Below are positions 35,282 through 43,935 of a DNA stretch of 64,000 nucleotides, in pieces (within the stretch, counting starts at the first letter, position 1; every line of letters begins with the position of its first letter). Below the pieces are notes generated by a model. The model did no database searches, had not been told where the DNA came from, and saw only the letters and a program-made list of their open reading frames with translations. Source of the stretch: Stieleria sp. JC731 (GTDB taxonomy: Bacteria > Planctomycetota > Planctomycetia > Pirellulales > Pirellulaceae); contig NZ_JAJKFQ010000029.1 of NCBI RefSeq assembly GCF_020966635.1, positions 434,001 to 498,000 of the forward strand, in the 5' to 3' direction. Made by a program: the position numbers and the translations under genes.

Positions 35282-36172
35282 ATGGATCTCTGGTTTGCAA
35301 TCGCGTTTATCGCCGCAGTTTCCGGCTTGGCATTTCTCGCCGGCAGGAAGCTCTCGCTGAACGTCTACAGCAACCGACCTCTGCTATTGGCCGAGTGCAT
35401 CCTCTTTCTTTTGATTTTCGCGTTCGGAACTGCCAACAGGCTGACCTGGGCGAGTGCCTTTTCGACACCCGCAGTGATGGGCTGGTCGAACTGGCTACCG
35501 ATCTTCCTCGCGTTCACTGCCGGACTCGCTCTTCACGCCGAAGGCTTGCGAGTGAGTTGGCGACGCGCTACATCGGTTGCCATGCTGTTTCTATCTGTCG
35601 GCTTTCTGACTCAGCCGGTTCTTCGCGCAAACTTTTACCCCGTCACGCTCGATGCTCAGGCAACCTGGCAGGACAACGTTTGTTTGCAAAGTAGCGAATC
35701 GAGTTGTGGACCGGCGGCGGCGGCAACTTTGCTGCACCACCATTCGCTGCTTCCAAGTGCGACTCAGCGGCTGGGTTGGTCGGGACAATCGCCCGAGGCC
35801 ATGCTTGCCAAAGTTTGTTTGACGAGCCGTCAAGGCACATCTTCGCTCGGTCTTGTACGCGGACTGAGACTTGCAATCGATGGTGGACATCACTCGGTCC
35901 AAGTCGCTAGCCAAAATCCGACCGCATGGGAACACCGCGGCCAACTTCCGAACCTGTCCGTTATCTGTTTCCGTGGTGGCAATCACGACGATACCGTTCG
36001 TCGGTTGCTCGGTACCGATGGCGAAGCGCATGCGGTCGTCGTCTACGGTCGTGCATCACACGGACGCTGGAAAGTTGGCGATCCCGCTGTCGGAATTCGC
36101 TACTTCAGCGATGAAGAGTTTCGCCAAGTGTTCACTGGTGAAGCCATCTATCTTGTTGATCATGCGGACTGA
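35282..36172 (+). CDS. Membrane-anchored C39-like cysteine peptidase
   Basis: A 296-residue protein. Four hydrophobic segments (about 1-20, 34-52, 70-86, 98-112) precede a papain-like peptidase C39-type domain. The catalytic set is visible: oxyanion Gln136, Cys142 in SESSCGPAAAATLL, His250 in EAHAVVVYG, and Asp267 in VGDPAVG. C39 domains usually cut double-glycine leaders inside ABC transporters, but here no ATPase or transporter domain is present. The active domain probably faces away from the cytoplasm. The frame opens with TTG 35279, but ATG 35282 is the likely start. Confidence 0.82.
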   Translation: MDLWFAIAFIAAVSGLAFLAGRKLSLNVYSNRPLLLAECILFLLIFAFGTANRLTWASAFSTPAVMGWSNWLPIFLAFTAGLALHAEGLRVSWRRATSVAMLFLSVGFLTQPVLRANFYPVTLDAQATWQDNVCLQSSESSCGPAAAATLLHHHSLLPSATQRLGWSGQSPEAMLAKVCLTSRQGTSSLGLVRGLRLAIDGGHHSVQVASQNPTAWEHRGQLPNLSVICFRGGNHDDTVRRLLGTDGEAHAVVVYGRASHGRWKVGDPAVGIRYFSDEEFRQVFTGEAIYLVDHAD

Positions 36173-36653
36173 AACCGATTCCGTCACGGGATCGCCTGCT
36201 CGTCTGCAGCAATGCCAAGTGGCTTTCGTCAACGACTGATCGCTTGGTGTACGCCGTGTTGCTGGTGACTTCGCAGGTTGCAAATTGTCAAGATTGACCT
36301 ACCGCGTATGCGGGGGAAGTGGTAACGTATTGACAAGCGCGTCGCATACCGGCGGGCGGGTCCGAACACAGCCAGATGTGATAAGAATATCATCCTGTGC
36401 AATGCCCCGATCGCCGGCGTGTGACATGACCTGAACCCTTTTCGGGCTGGTTGACGTTTTCTTTTCAAAGATCACATCGCTCGGTCACAAATCGGTTCTG
36501 TTGTGTCAATCTTTTCGTTGAAGTCTTGCCATCGTTGACTTCGCACCGTCGATTCTTTCTGCGGTAGCAATCAAGCATGGCAACTAGGTCGACGACAACG
36601 TTCGACGCGTGTGAATAGAGCCCTAGTTCGTTTCCACGTCTCTTCGCATAACG
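36173..36653. other. Intergenic region
   Basis: About 480 bases between the C39-like gene and rnc. No gene, tRNA or strong hairpin is supported. Confidence 0.5.
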
Positions 36654-37622
36654 TTGTCTGCTTCCGAATCTGATGCCCCAAATCCGGCAAGTTCGTCGTC
36701 GGACGTTCCATCTCTTCCATCGCAAGAAGATGATTCCAACGAACGATTCGATCGTGTCGAGGATACACCGTCTACTGATGCGCGTTCATCTGATGCACTG
36801 CCCGCAGATGCGTCGATGACCGATGCGCCCGAAGTCCGCTTGGTTTCATCACCACGCAACCAAGAGGGTGAACTTGATCACGCCGACAAAATTACTCGCT
36901 GCCAAGAACTGATTGACTATCAGTTCAAAGATGTCGAACTGCTTCGCAACGCACTGACACATGCGTCAGGCGCTTCACACCGGTTAGCCAGCAACGAGCG
37001 GCTCGAGTTCCTTGGCGATGCAGTCCTCGGCTTTGTCGTGTGCTCATGGCTATACGACGAATACCCCGAATACAACGAAGGCGATTTGACCAAGATCAAA
37101 TCAGCTGTTGTCAGTCGTCGGACCTGTGGAAAGGTCGCATGCCACATCGGTTTAGACGAATGCCTAATCGTTGGCCGTGGCGTGACCCGAAATCGCAGCT
37201 ACCCGAGGTCATTGGTCAGTGACGTCTTCGAATCGATTGTCGCGGCACTTTACATTGACGGTGGTCATGAAGTGGTCCGCGAACGACTGATCCGTTGGCT
37301 TCGGCGCGAAGTCGAATCGGCGGTCCAAAGCCAAGGTGCGACGAACTACAAGTCGACTTTGCAACAGCGTGCCCAACGCGATATTGCTTGCACCCCTCAA
37401 TATCGACTCAAGCGAGAAATGGGACCGGATCACCGTAAGTCATTCTTGATTAGCGCGGTGATCGATGGCAGTGAGTTTACCGCCGCATGGGGAAGCAACA
37501 AGAAAGAAGCAGAACAAAAGGCTGCTGCGAACGCGCTCGCCGAAATGAACGGCGAACCTGTTCCCTATCCTTTGACGGATGACTTCAGCGTGGGCGACTT
37601 GGGCCCCGGCGAGCATCCCTGA
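36654..37622 (+). CDS. rnc: Ribonuclease III
   Basis: A double-strand RNA endonuclease for rRNA and mRNA processing. The signature NERLEFLGDAVLGFVV lies in the first catalytic domain, with the second acidic cluster in LVSDVFESIVAALYIDGG. A dsRNA-binding domain follows (NYKSTLQQRAQ ... SNKKEAEQKAAANALAEM). The frame opens at TTG 36654, giving 322 residues with a 75-residue acidic, Ser/Asp-rich extension. An ATG at 36816 would give 268 residues, nearer the usual length. Neither has a good ribosome-binding site, so the start is open. Confidence 0.92.
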   Translation: MSASESDAPNPASSSSDVPSLPSQEDDSNERFDRVEDTPSTDARSSDALPADASMTDAPEVRLVSSPRNQEGELDHADKITRCQELIDYQFKDVELLRNALTHASGASHRLASNERLEFLGDAVLGFVVCSWLYDEYPEYNEGDLTKIKSAVVSRRTCGKVACHIGLDECLIVGRGVTRNRSYPRSLVSDVFESIVAALYIDGGHEVVRERLIRWLRREVESAVQSQGATNYKSTLQQRAQRDIACTPQYRLKREMGPDHRKSFLISAVIDGSEFTAAWGSNKKEAEQKAAANALAEMNGEPVPYPLTDDFSVGDLGPGEHP

Positions 37623-37626
37623 ATCG

Positions 37627-38043
37627 CTATTCGCCTTTCAGCCTATCCGCCAACGCCAAGAACTCCGCAGGCAGCTTCTTGGGCTTGCCTTCCGGATCGA
37701 CACACGCGATCACTGAGTCGCCTTCGGCTAGCAACATCTCGCCACGAAGGACACGGTAGCGATGTCGAATTCGCACCTTTCGCAACTCAGTCGTGGTGAC
37801 CTCGACTTGCAATAGGTCATCGAAATCGGCCGGCGCGAAATAACGCACGTTCATTTCGGTGACCACCAACATCCGCCCGGAATCTTCGATCTGCTTGTAC
37901 GGCATCCCTCCGGCACGCAACATCTCGACTCGCGCGTCTTCGAAATAATTCAAGTAGTTGGAATGGTGCACCCGACGTTGCCCATCGGTTTGGTGGTACC
38001 CAACGCGAAGTTCGTGAACGTAGTGCAAAAGTGCGTCACTCAT
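37627..38043 (-). CDS. Acyl-CoA thioesterase (YbgC/4HBT type)
   Basis: A 138-residue hotdog-fold thioesterase. The family pattern around the catalytic Asp is present (VGYHQTDGQRRVHHSNYLNYFEDAR). It would cleave small or medium acyl-CoA thioesters in the cytoplasm. It is convergent with rnc, with only four bases between the stops. It is not beside tol-pal genes, so a Tol-Pal role is not indicated. Confidence 0.88.
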   Translation of the reverse strand: MSDALLHYVHELRVGYHQTDGQRRVHHSNYLNYFEDARVEMLRAGGMPYKQIEDSGRMLVVTEMNVRYFAPADFDDLLQVEVTTTELRKVRIRHRYRVLRGEMLLAEGDSVIACVDPEGKPKKLPAEFLALADRLKGE

Positions 38044-38130
38044 TAATCAGCCTATTGATCATCTAACAGTCTTGGGATGCAGCAATGTAGTCTCCACCGG
38101 ACAGTTGATGCCACGGGTTGCACCGATGGG

Positions 38131-38258
38131 GAGTTCGGCACGGCGGAGCGTGCCGGGTACTCTGTTGATAGTCCCCATCACAGTCCCTGTGATGATGGGC
38201 ATGGTTTCCGTGCGGTAGGTATTGAGCCGGAGTTCGGCACGGCGGAGCAGGCCGGGTA
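38131..38258. repeat. Second copy of the dispersed palindromic repeat
   Basis: Two copies of palindrome A are at 38136-38155 (CGGCACG, loop GCGGAG, CGTGCCG) and at 38235-38254 (right arm degenerate). Between them is the second palindrome, CACAGTCCCTGTG. The unit is about 100 bp. Compared with the array at 7121-7455 it is in the reverse-complement orientation and diverged, but it keeps the same order of parts, including GGGTAC at the edge. It lies in the divergent gap between the thioesterase and the NHL-type gene. Confidence 0.82.
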
Positions 38259-38391
38259 GATTGCCCTTTCTGCTGACGAGTTTGTGTGGAAATCAGCGGC
38301 TCTAGATGCATTGTGCGGATGTTGGGTTCACCGCGAAGGCTACAATATGCCGCTTCCCCCTTTGCCTTTCCTGCCTTTGAGACGATTCAAG

Positions 38392-39396
38392 ATGAAGCGA
38401 AGCATTCTGTTTTCCTGCGTACTGATGTTACTCGCCCTGCCATCAGCAAAGGCTGTCGAACCGGTTCGCATGGGCAGCGGCGACATGACATTTGAAACGG
38501 TTCCGGGCTGGGGACTGCGGCCTGACGGAAACTCTCCGCTGGGATCAACGCACGGCGGAGTCGTGATCGATAAGAAAGGCAACATCTACACCAGTGCCAA
38601 TGCTGGTGTTTTCGTATTCTCACCCGATGGCAAAGTCATTCACACCTATTTAGGCGATGACTACACCAGCTTGCATGACATCGAAATCCGTGAAGAAGAT
38701 GGCGAGGAATACATCTACGGTGCTCGCAACAACAACGCGGAAGGGATCAAGTTTCGAGTCCGAGGCGGGGATGTCGTCTTACGGCTACCGTTCCCTGAAG
38801 AGTCAGGCTTGCAACTGAAACGCTTCAGCCCTACTGCCATCACCGTCGCAGGTAACGGCGACATCTATCTTTCCGATGGCTACGCCAGTAACTACATCTT
38901 CGTCTTTGATAAAAACGGCAAATACCTACGTCACTTCGGAAAGAAGGGCAACGGGATGAAAGAGTTCAACACCGCCCACGGGATGACGTTAGACACTCGC
39001 TACGAACCGAACCGCCTGCTGATTTGTGACCGGAACCACGAACCCAAAGGTCGCTTGCTACACTACGATCTTGAAGGCAACTTTATCGAAGAAGTCATTA
39101 CCGGTCTTGGGATGCCGACGTCGGTTGCGATTTCAGGCGATTTCGTCTCCGTTCCGGATTTGCACGGTCGCTTGGTAGTCCTGGATAAAACCAACACGAT
39201 CATTGCGGTCTTGGGAAACAATCCCGATCGCGCCAAAGGCCGTAATTTCAACGTGCCACAATCCGAATGGGTCGAAGGGATCTTCAGCGGGACGCATGGA
39301 TCTTACTGGGACGAATCTGGCAACCTATACGTTCAAGACTGGAACGTTTCGGGACGCCTGATGAAGCTGGTTCGGGTAGATTTGCAGCCGAATTGA
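38392..39396 (+). CDS. Secreted NHL-type beta-propeller protein
   Basis: A 334-residue protein with a signal peptide (SILFSCVLMLLALPSAKA). The body consists of NHL/SMP-30-like propeller blades: HGGVVIDKKGNIYTS, GVFVFSPDGKVIHTY, AITVAGNGDIYLSDGYASNYIFVFDKNGKYLRHFG and SYWDESGNLYVQDWN. Such propellers bind ligands or act in extracytoplasmic lyase or peptidase-like reactions; the role is not known here. The ATG at 38392 is chosen for the signal peptide. Confidence 0.85.
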   Translation: MKRSILFSCVLMLLALPSAKAVEPVRMGSGDMTFETVPGWGLRPDGNSPLGSTHGGVVIDKKGNIYTSANAGVFVFSPDGKVIHTYLGDDYTSLHDIEIREEDGEEYIYGARNNNAEGIKFRVRGGDVVLRLPFPEESGLQLKRFSPTAITVAGNGDIYLSDGYASNYIFVFDKNGKYLRHFGKKGNGMKEFNTAHGMTLDTRYEPNRLLICDRNHEPKGRLLHYDLEGNFIEEVITGLGMPTSVAISGDFVSVPDLHGRLVVLDKTNTIIAVLGNNPDRAKGRNFNVPQSEWVEGIFSGTHGSYWDESGNLYVQDWNVSGRLMKLVRVDLQPN

Positions 39397-39524
39397 CCAG
39401 ACCGAAGCTAAACACGTAAACTTTTCGGTTTTCAGTTTTTGGGTAACCGACGCGGCAACGAAATCACGTCCGCCGGATCGGCGCTGCCCAGACAACCGCG
39501 GAGTGCCGAAAAGACGAGGCCGAC

Positions 39525-40037
39525 ATGGAATCAGATCAGGGAAGCGGTGGTTCAGGAACCAAATTCGAAACGATGCGTGGACGGAACTTTCCGGCTCTGC
39601 GTCAGTTCACCATTTTTTTGGAAAACCGCGTCGGCCAATTATTGGAAGTCGTCCGGCGATTCGAAGGCACCGGAATTCGCATTTGTGCGCTTTCGATAAA
39701 CGATGCGGCTGAGTGCGCTTTCGTTCGCTTCCTCGTGAGCGATGCCGACCGAGGACGAGAGATCCTCGAACGGAGTGGACTGGCACTGATCGAAACCGAT
39801 CTTATCGGTGTTCAGTTGCCAGAAGGACCACAGCCGTTGCTGCGAGTCTGCACGGCGCTGCTGCAAGCGGAGCTAAACATCATCCAGACCTACCCCTTGA
39901 TCATCCGACCCTACGGGAAACCCGCGGTCGCGATCATGGTGGAAAACATCGAGGTCGCGATGGAGACGCTTAACGAGAAAGGCTTTACGATCATCACCGA
40001 GGGCGATCTAGACGACAACCCATCGGTGGATCAGTAA
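39525..40037 (+). CDS. Tandem ACT-domain protein
   Basis: A 170-residue protein with two ACT-type ligand-binding domains: residues about 25-95 (ALRQFTIFLENRVGQLLEVVRRFEGTGIRI) and about 105-160 (LLRVCTALLQAELNIIQTYPLII). ACT pairs usually bind amino acids and regulate metabolism. No catalytic domain is attached. A start at the ATG 39573 (MRGRNFPALRQ) is also possible. It lies alone between the propeller gene and csrA. Confidence 0.82.
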   Translation: MESDQGSGGSGTKFETMRGRNFPALRQFTIFLENRVGQLLEVVRRFEGTGIRICALSINDAAECAFVRFLVSDADRGREILERSGLALIETDLIGVQLPEGPQPLLRVCTALLQAELNIIQTYPLIIRPYGKPAVAIMVENIEVAMETLNEKGFTIITEGDLDDNPSVDQ

Positions 40038-40117
40038 CGGCTCTCTGGCGACAACAGCGGGGAACACTGCTGAAGGAGAGCGGTTTTCGAGCTACGAGTT
40101 TCTAGACCGCGCGGGAT

Positions 40118-40342
40118 TCAATCGCGTGGCGGCTTGACGTCCTTTGTCGCAGCCGAACTTGTTTGCGAAGCCCGACGATTCTCTCGTTGGATCGCGTCGT
40201 AAACTTCTTGGCGGTGCACTGGGATGGATTGCGGTGCTTCGATACCCAAGCGGACTTTGTCGCCACGGATATCGACGATCGTGACAACAACGTCGTCGCC
40301 AATCATGATGCTTTCATCGCGGTGTCGGGATAGGACCAGCAT
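40118..40342 (-). CDS. csrA: Carbon storage regulator CsrA
   Basis: A 74-residue RNA-binding translational regulator. The full family sequence is visible: MLVLSRHRDESIMIGDDV, then VTIVDIRGDKVRLGIEAP and the conserved IPVHRQEVYDAIQREN. A short polar tail follows. CsrA binds GGA motifs in mRNA leaders, and in many bacteria controls flagellin. Its antagonist gene fliW lies upstream on the same strand, 672 bases away. Confidence 0.95.
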   Translation of the reverse strand: MLVLSRHRDESIMIGDDVVVTIVDIRGDKVRLGIEAPQSIPVHRQEVYDAIQRENRRASQTSSAATKDVKPPRD

Positions 40343-41014
40343 GTTGGCCTCGACATCATTGAATACAAGAGGTACGGAATTAGCAATTTACGGGCATGCG
40401 GATTTCCTGGTATCAGAATCGACATCATGTCGCACTAAACACCTTCCACATTGGATTAGGAGAGTGACCGGCACTTACAGCGGCCCTTCGCCAGGGGAGT
40501 TCATCGTCGTAAGTGACTCACAATTTGATATCGTTTGCCAGAAGTCGGCAGATACCGGTCGTGACGATCACTCCCTCCAGCCCGGTTGATTCGAAGTTCG
40601 CGCTTCCACGGGTGAACCAACCCTCAATCGCTCCGAACAGACGTTGCAAGCGTTGCAGACGGCATCGTTCAAGGCACCGATCGATGCAGCCAACGCCCTG
40701 ACGGCCAACCGCAGAGAAGCACACCCAACGCGGTTTCTTCGGGCTCAACACAACTGCGGTACGCTTGGTGACAAAGAAATATTCGCCACGATGACGGTCA
40801 AAGACGCCTTGATTCGCAGCTCAGGTCGCCTTCGTCCCGGTCCGCAACGGCCCAGCAAGAATGTGCCCCCAGCATGAATCGGGGCACAACCGATCGAGTC
40901 GCGAAGTGAAACTCACAACGCGTTTCCGTTGACTCGATGGTACGACAGCGAACGTTCTTTGGAAGCTGAATCGAAAGAGATCGAATCTGTGATGCCGCTG
41001 TCTCGAAACAACCG
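40343..41014. other. Gap between fliW and csrA
   Basis: About 670 bases with no frame I can support on either strand. In many genomes fliW and csrA are adjacent or overlap, so the insertion of non-coding DNA here is unusual. I see no clear RNA gene or repeat. Confidence 0.45.
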
Positions 41015-41581
41015 CTATGCGGCTGATTTCTTTGCTTGGGCAAACAATCCGACTGCGGACTTCTTGAAAGCCGGCACCGGATCACCTTGAGCCACGATCT
41101 GCGCTTCGACTCGCTTTGGTGCCACCTTGGTGGACGTCAAGTCGCGTACAACTTTCGTTGCGCCAGCCAACGTTGTCACGGGCTGCTGCAACGGATAATC
41201 GTTGTCCGTGATGATTTGGCTACCGAGTCGGCGGCTAAGGTTAAGCACGATTGGCGAACGGAGGTTCGTCGTCAGCTTTCCAGAATGTCCGGAGATCGTT
41301 GTCAAAACGTAAGTTTCCGTTCCAGGCTTCAGGTGCAAACTGGTCAGTTCACGACGTGAAACTTGGATCCGATAATCAGGAAAAAACGCTCGAGGACTGA
41401 TCAAGGGAAGTGCCCGATCACCGCGTGATGCGCTCTGCAGCCAAGCGACAGACTCGTTTTCGAGATCAGGCAATAACGCCCAGTCTCGCAACGATTCCAT
41501 GCCAATCAGGCCGGCGGGAAACAGGAACAACTGATCTTGATCTAACGAGATCGTTCCGAATCGTTGTGTTTCAATTCGCAT
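41015..41581 (-). CDS. fliW: Flagellar assembly factor FliW
   Basis: A 188-residue protein that binds CsrA and releases flagellin mRNA from repression. Family features are the N-terminal [25 protein letters not shown] block, the [15 protein letters not shown] segment and the [18 protein letters not shown] segment. The C-terminus is longer and more basic than usual ([21 protein letters not shown]). The ATG at 41581 is preferred over the adjacent GTG. With csrA downstream this points to a motile stage. Confidence 0.92.
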   Translation of the reverse strand: MRIETQRFGTISLDQDQLFLFPAGLIGMESLRDWALLPDLENESVAWLQSASRGDRALPLISPRAFFPDYRIQVSRRELTSLHLKPGTETYVLTTISGHSGKLTTNLRSPIVLNLSRRLGSQIITDNDYPLQQPVTTLAGATKVVRDLTSTKVAPKRVEAQIVAQGDPVPAFKKSAVGLFAQAKKSAA

Positions 41582-41696
41582 CACGTAAGCTCGGACGCTT
41601 CAGAAGACTTTGGATAGGTTTACAATATCGTTATCGGCGGACGAATTGCACGAATCGACAAAATCGGAAAAGAACAACCAAATCTAGAGCGACTGC

Positions 41697-42320
41697 ATGA
41701 TTCTGATAGGAACGATGAATCTGACAAGGACGCGTGAAACCGGGCAGTTCCACTGCCCAACCTGCCGCTCTAACCAAGATTACCGCCTACGCTCGCGGCG
41801 TCCTTTTTTGACTCTGTACTTCATCCCCGTCGTGCCCATCGGCGGAGCCGAACAGTTCGTTGTTTGCCGAGGGTGCAAGGAAAAATGGGACCCTTCGGTG
41901 CTTCAAACAGATGCCAAGGAGCAAGCTGACTATTCCCTTGCCCAGTTTCACGAAGAGGCCCTTCGTAGCGCGATTCTTGTCGTGCTGCACGATGGCTATA
42001 TCACCGAGCCGGAAATTGACTCTTTGATCTACATCTCCAACCAACTGCTGCAGCGCCCCGTTGATCGTGAAGAATTGGGCGAACTCTGCTCGATCGCTTC
42101 GCAAAATCGAGTGCTGGCACGCAACTACGTCACAACCGTTTCCAGGCGATGGTCAGACGACCAGAAAAAGACCTGCGTCCAGGCGATGTTCCTTGCCGCG
42201 ACGTCCGAAGGCGCTCTCGATGACGACCGGGCAAAGCTACTCGCCGACATGAAGGGAATCTTGAAGATGTCAGAAGCTGACTACCAGTCCGCCGTTAGTG
42301 AGGCTTTGCAATGGGAATAA
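41697..42320 (+). CDS. Zinc-ribbon and TerB-like protein
   Basis: A 207-residue protein. The N-terminal part is a zinc ribbon (HCPTC at 19-23, CRGC at 58-61) with a hydrophobic stretch between (LTLYFIPVVPIGG). The rest is helical and resembles TerB-like domains (ILVVLHDGYITEPEIDSLIYI ... QAMFLAATSEGALDDDRAKLLADM). The role is unknown. The next gene starts at or just after its stop, so the two are co-transcribed. Confidence 0.72.
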   Translation: MILIGTMNLTRTRETGQFHCPTCRSNQDYRLRSRRPFLTLYFIPVVPIGGAEQFVVCRGCKEKWDPSVLQTDAKEQADYSLAQFHEEALRSAILVVLHDGYITEPEIDSLIYISNQLLQRPVDREELGELCSIASQNRVLARNYVTTVSRRWSDDQKKTCVQAMFLAATSEGALDDDRAKLLADMKGILKMSEADYQSAVSEALQWE

Positions 42321-42325
42321 GCCGG

Positions 42326-43099
42326 ATGAAATCACTGAAGCCAATCTTCACACTGCTTTTGGTCTTGCCGACATTCGGCTGCACAAAACAACGCACCGAC
42401 CTGGACTATTCCTACAACGTCGCACAAGTCATCTCGATGGACGAGCAATCCATCGGAGACATCGTCCAGTTCGAAAATGTTTTCTGGGAAGCCGATGACT
42501 CGACATCACTTCGAAAGATGATTACCGAAGATGGCATCGCACGAGGCCGTAAGGTGTTGGAAATAGGTACCGGAACCGGGCTGATCGCAATTACCTGCGC
42601 GGCACACGGTGCCAAAGAAATCCTTGCGACCGACATCAACCCGGCGGCTGTCGCGAACGCGCGCTATAACGCCGCGATGCTTCAACTCGATGACGACCTC
42701 GAGGTCCGGCAAGTCGACGCGAAAGATCCCGGTGCGTTCGCAGTCCTGAAACCTGGGGAGCAATTCGACCTCATTGTGTCCAATCCCCCATGGGAAGACG
42801 GGACGGTCAACAAACCACTCGACTATGCATTCTATGACCCAGGATTCGCACTGATGGATTCCATCTTAGATGGATTGCCAAGCCGCCTATCCCCCGGCGG
42901 AAGATGCCTGCTTGCCTATGGACATGTCCCTGCAATCGAACGCTTGCTGAGCGAGTCCGAACTACGGGGATTTCAAGTGAATGTGCTAGATGACCGAAAG
43001 TTAGATGATCTCCCCGAAAACTTCCTTCCGGGGATGCTGATTGAGCTGAGATTGGGGCGTGATCAGATCCCCAAGGTCGGCGCAAGTCAAGACGAGTAG
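42326..43099 (+). CDS. Class I methyltransferase with a lipoprotein signal
   Basis: A 257-residue protein. The first 19 residues form a lipoprotein signal (MKSLKPIFTLLLVLPTFGC, lipobox Cys19). The rest is a class I S-adenosylmethionine-dependent methyltransferase: motif I VLEIGTGTG (77-85), acidic D103 in ATDIN, and NPPW (153-156), which is typical of amino- or carboxamide-nitrogen methyltransferases such as PrmC, PrmA and RsmC relatives. The combination is odd because SAM is not expected outside the cytoplasm. The start could also be ATG 42311, which overlaps the previous gene by 10 bases; then the hydrophobic part lies further in. Membrane tethering without export is the alternative. Confidence 0.78.
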   Translation: MKSLKPIFTLLLVLPTFGCTKQRTDLDYSYNVAQVISMDEQSIGDIVQFENVFWEADDSTSLRKMITEDGIARGRKVLEIGTGTGLIAITCAAHGAKEILATDINPAAVANARYNAAMLQLDDDLEVRQVDAKDPGAFAVLKPGEQFDLIVSNPPWEDGTVNKPLDYAFYDPGFALMDSILDGLPSRLSPGGRCLLAYGHVPAIERLLSESELRGFQVNVLDDRKLDDLPENFLPGMLIELRLGRDQIPKVGASQDE

Positions 43100-43295
43100 C
43101 CCACAGATCGTGGAACAGTTTTCCCATCGACAAAAATGCTTGCGACCGAGACTTTTCCCCTATTACCATGAAGGAAGTTGGCAAATGGAAAACAGATTGT
43201 TGCCGGCGTGAATGATTGATGAATTTCAATCCTGAGGTGAAGTTGCTTCGCTCTCAGTCTTTTCTGCAAACCAATGATGCGAGTCGGAATCGCCT

Positions 43296-43637
43296 ATGAT
43301 CCACTACACTTGTGATCGCTGCAAACGCACGATCGATTCGGAAACGGAACTACGGTACGTTGTCGAAATCGAGATCCGTGCCGCCAGCTGCACCGATGCC
43401 AATGCATCCTTTCATGACGTCTCCGATGACGATGACGTTGACCACCTCGCAGAACTGCACGATCAACTGCAACGGGAATTCAATCCCGAACACGACGCCG
43501 TCCTCGACAGTTGCGAAGACGATGACTGCATCGACACGACCGAGCAATACGACCTCTGCCAACAGTGTCATGATGCATTTGCAAGCAATCCACTCGGACG
43601 CGATATGCCGGTCGGACTTGGGTTCAGCAACAACTGA
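43296..43637 (+). CDS. Small acidic zinc-ribbon-type protein
   Basis: A 113-residue protein. An N-terminal CDRC pair (residues 6-9) and a C-terminal CQQC pair (near 88-91) would make one zinc site. The long middle is very acidic (SDDDDVDHLAEL, CEDDDCID). No family is recognised. Start and length look sound, with an in-frame ATG and no better alternative. Confidence 0.65.
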   Translation: MIHYTCDRCKRTIDSETELRYVVEIEIRAASCTDANASFHDVSDDDDVDHLAELHDQLQREFNPEHDAVLDSCEDDDCIDTTEQYDLCQQCHDAFASNPLGRDMPVGLGFSNN

Positions 43638-43935
43638 CCCGACGGCACAGCTAAACCATCCGCGACACGTCGACCACGCGTCCGGAATGAATCGTTCGCT
43701 TACAAGCTAAACAGCGAATCAAATACCTGACCTTACCGCGTTACGACGCGATCGGAATCAACCGGTTTCGCGTCGTTGTTCTGCCGGTAAAATCTGCAGT
43801 GTTCCGCCCCGCGAACTCCTTCGCAACTCGATACCCGCATCGACGCTCCTTCCCGATTGATGCGAATTCGGGCACATCTTCAGAAGACTGAAGTATCTGT
43901 TTGGGCTATTCAATTCAACCAAGTTCCCGCTCCCT

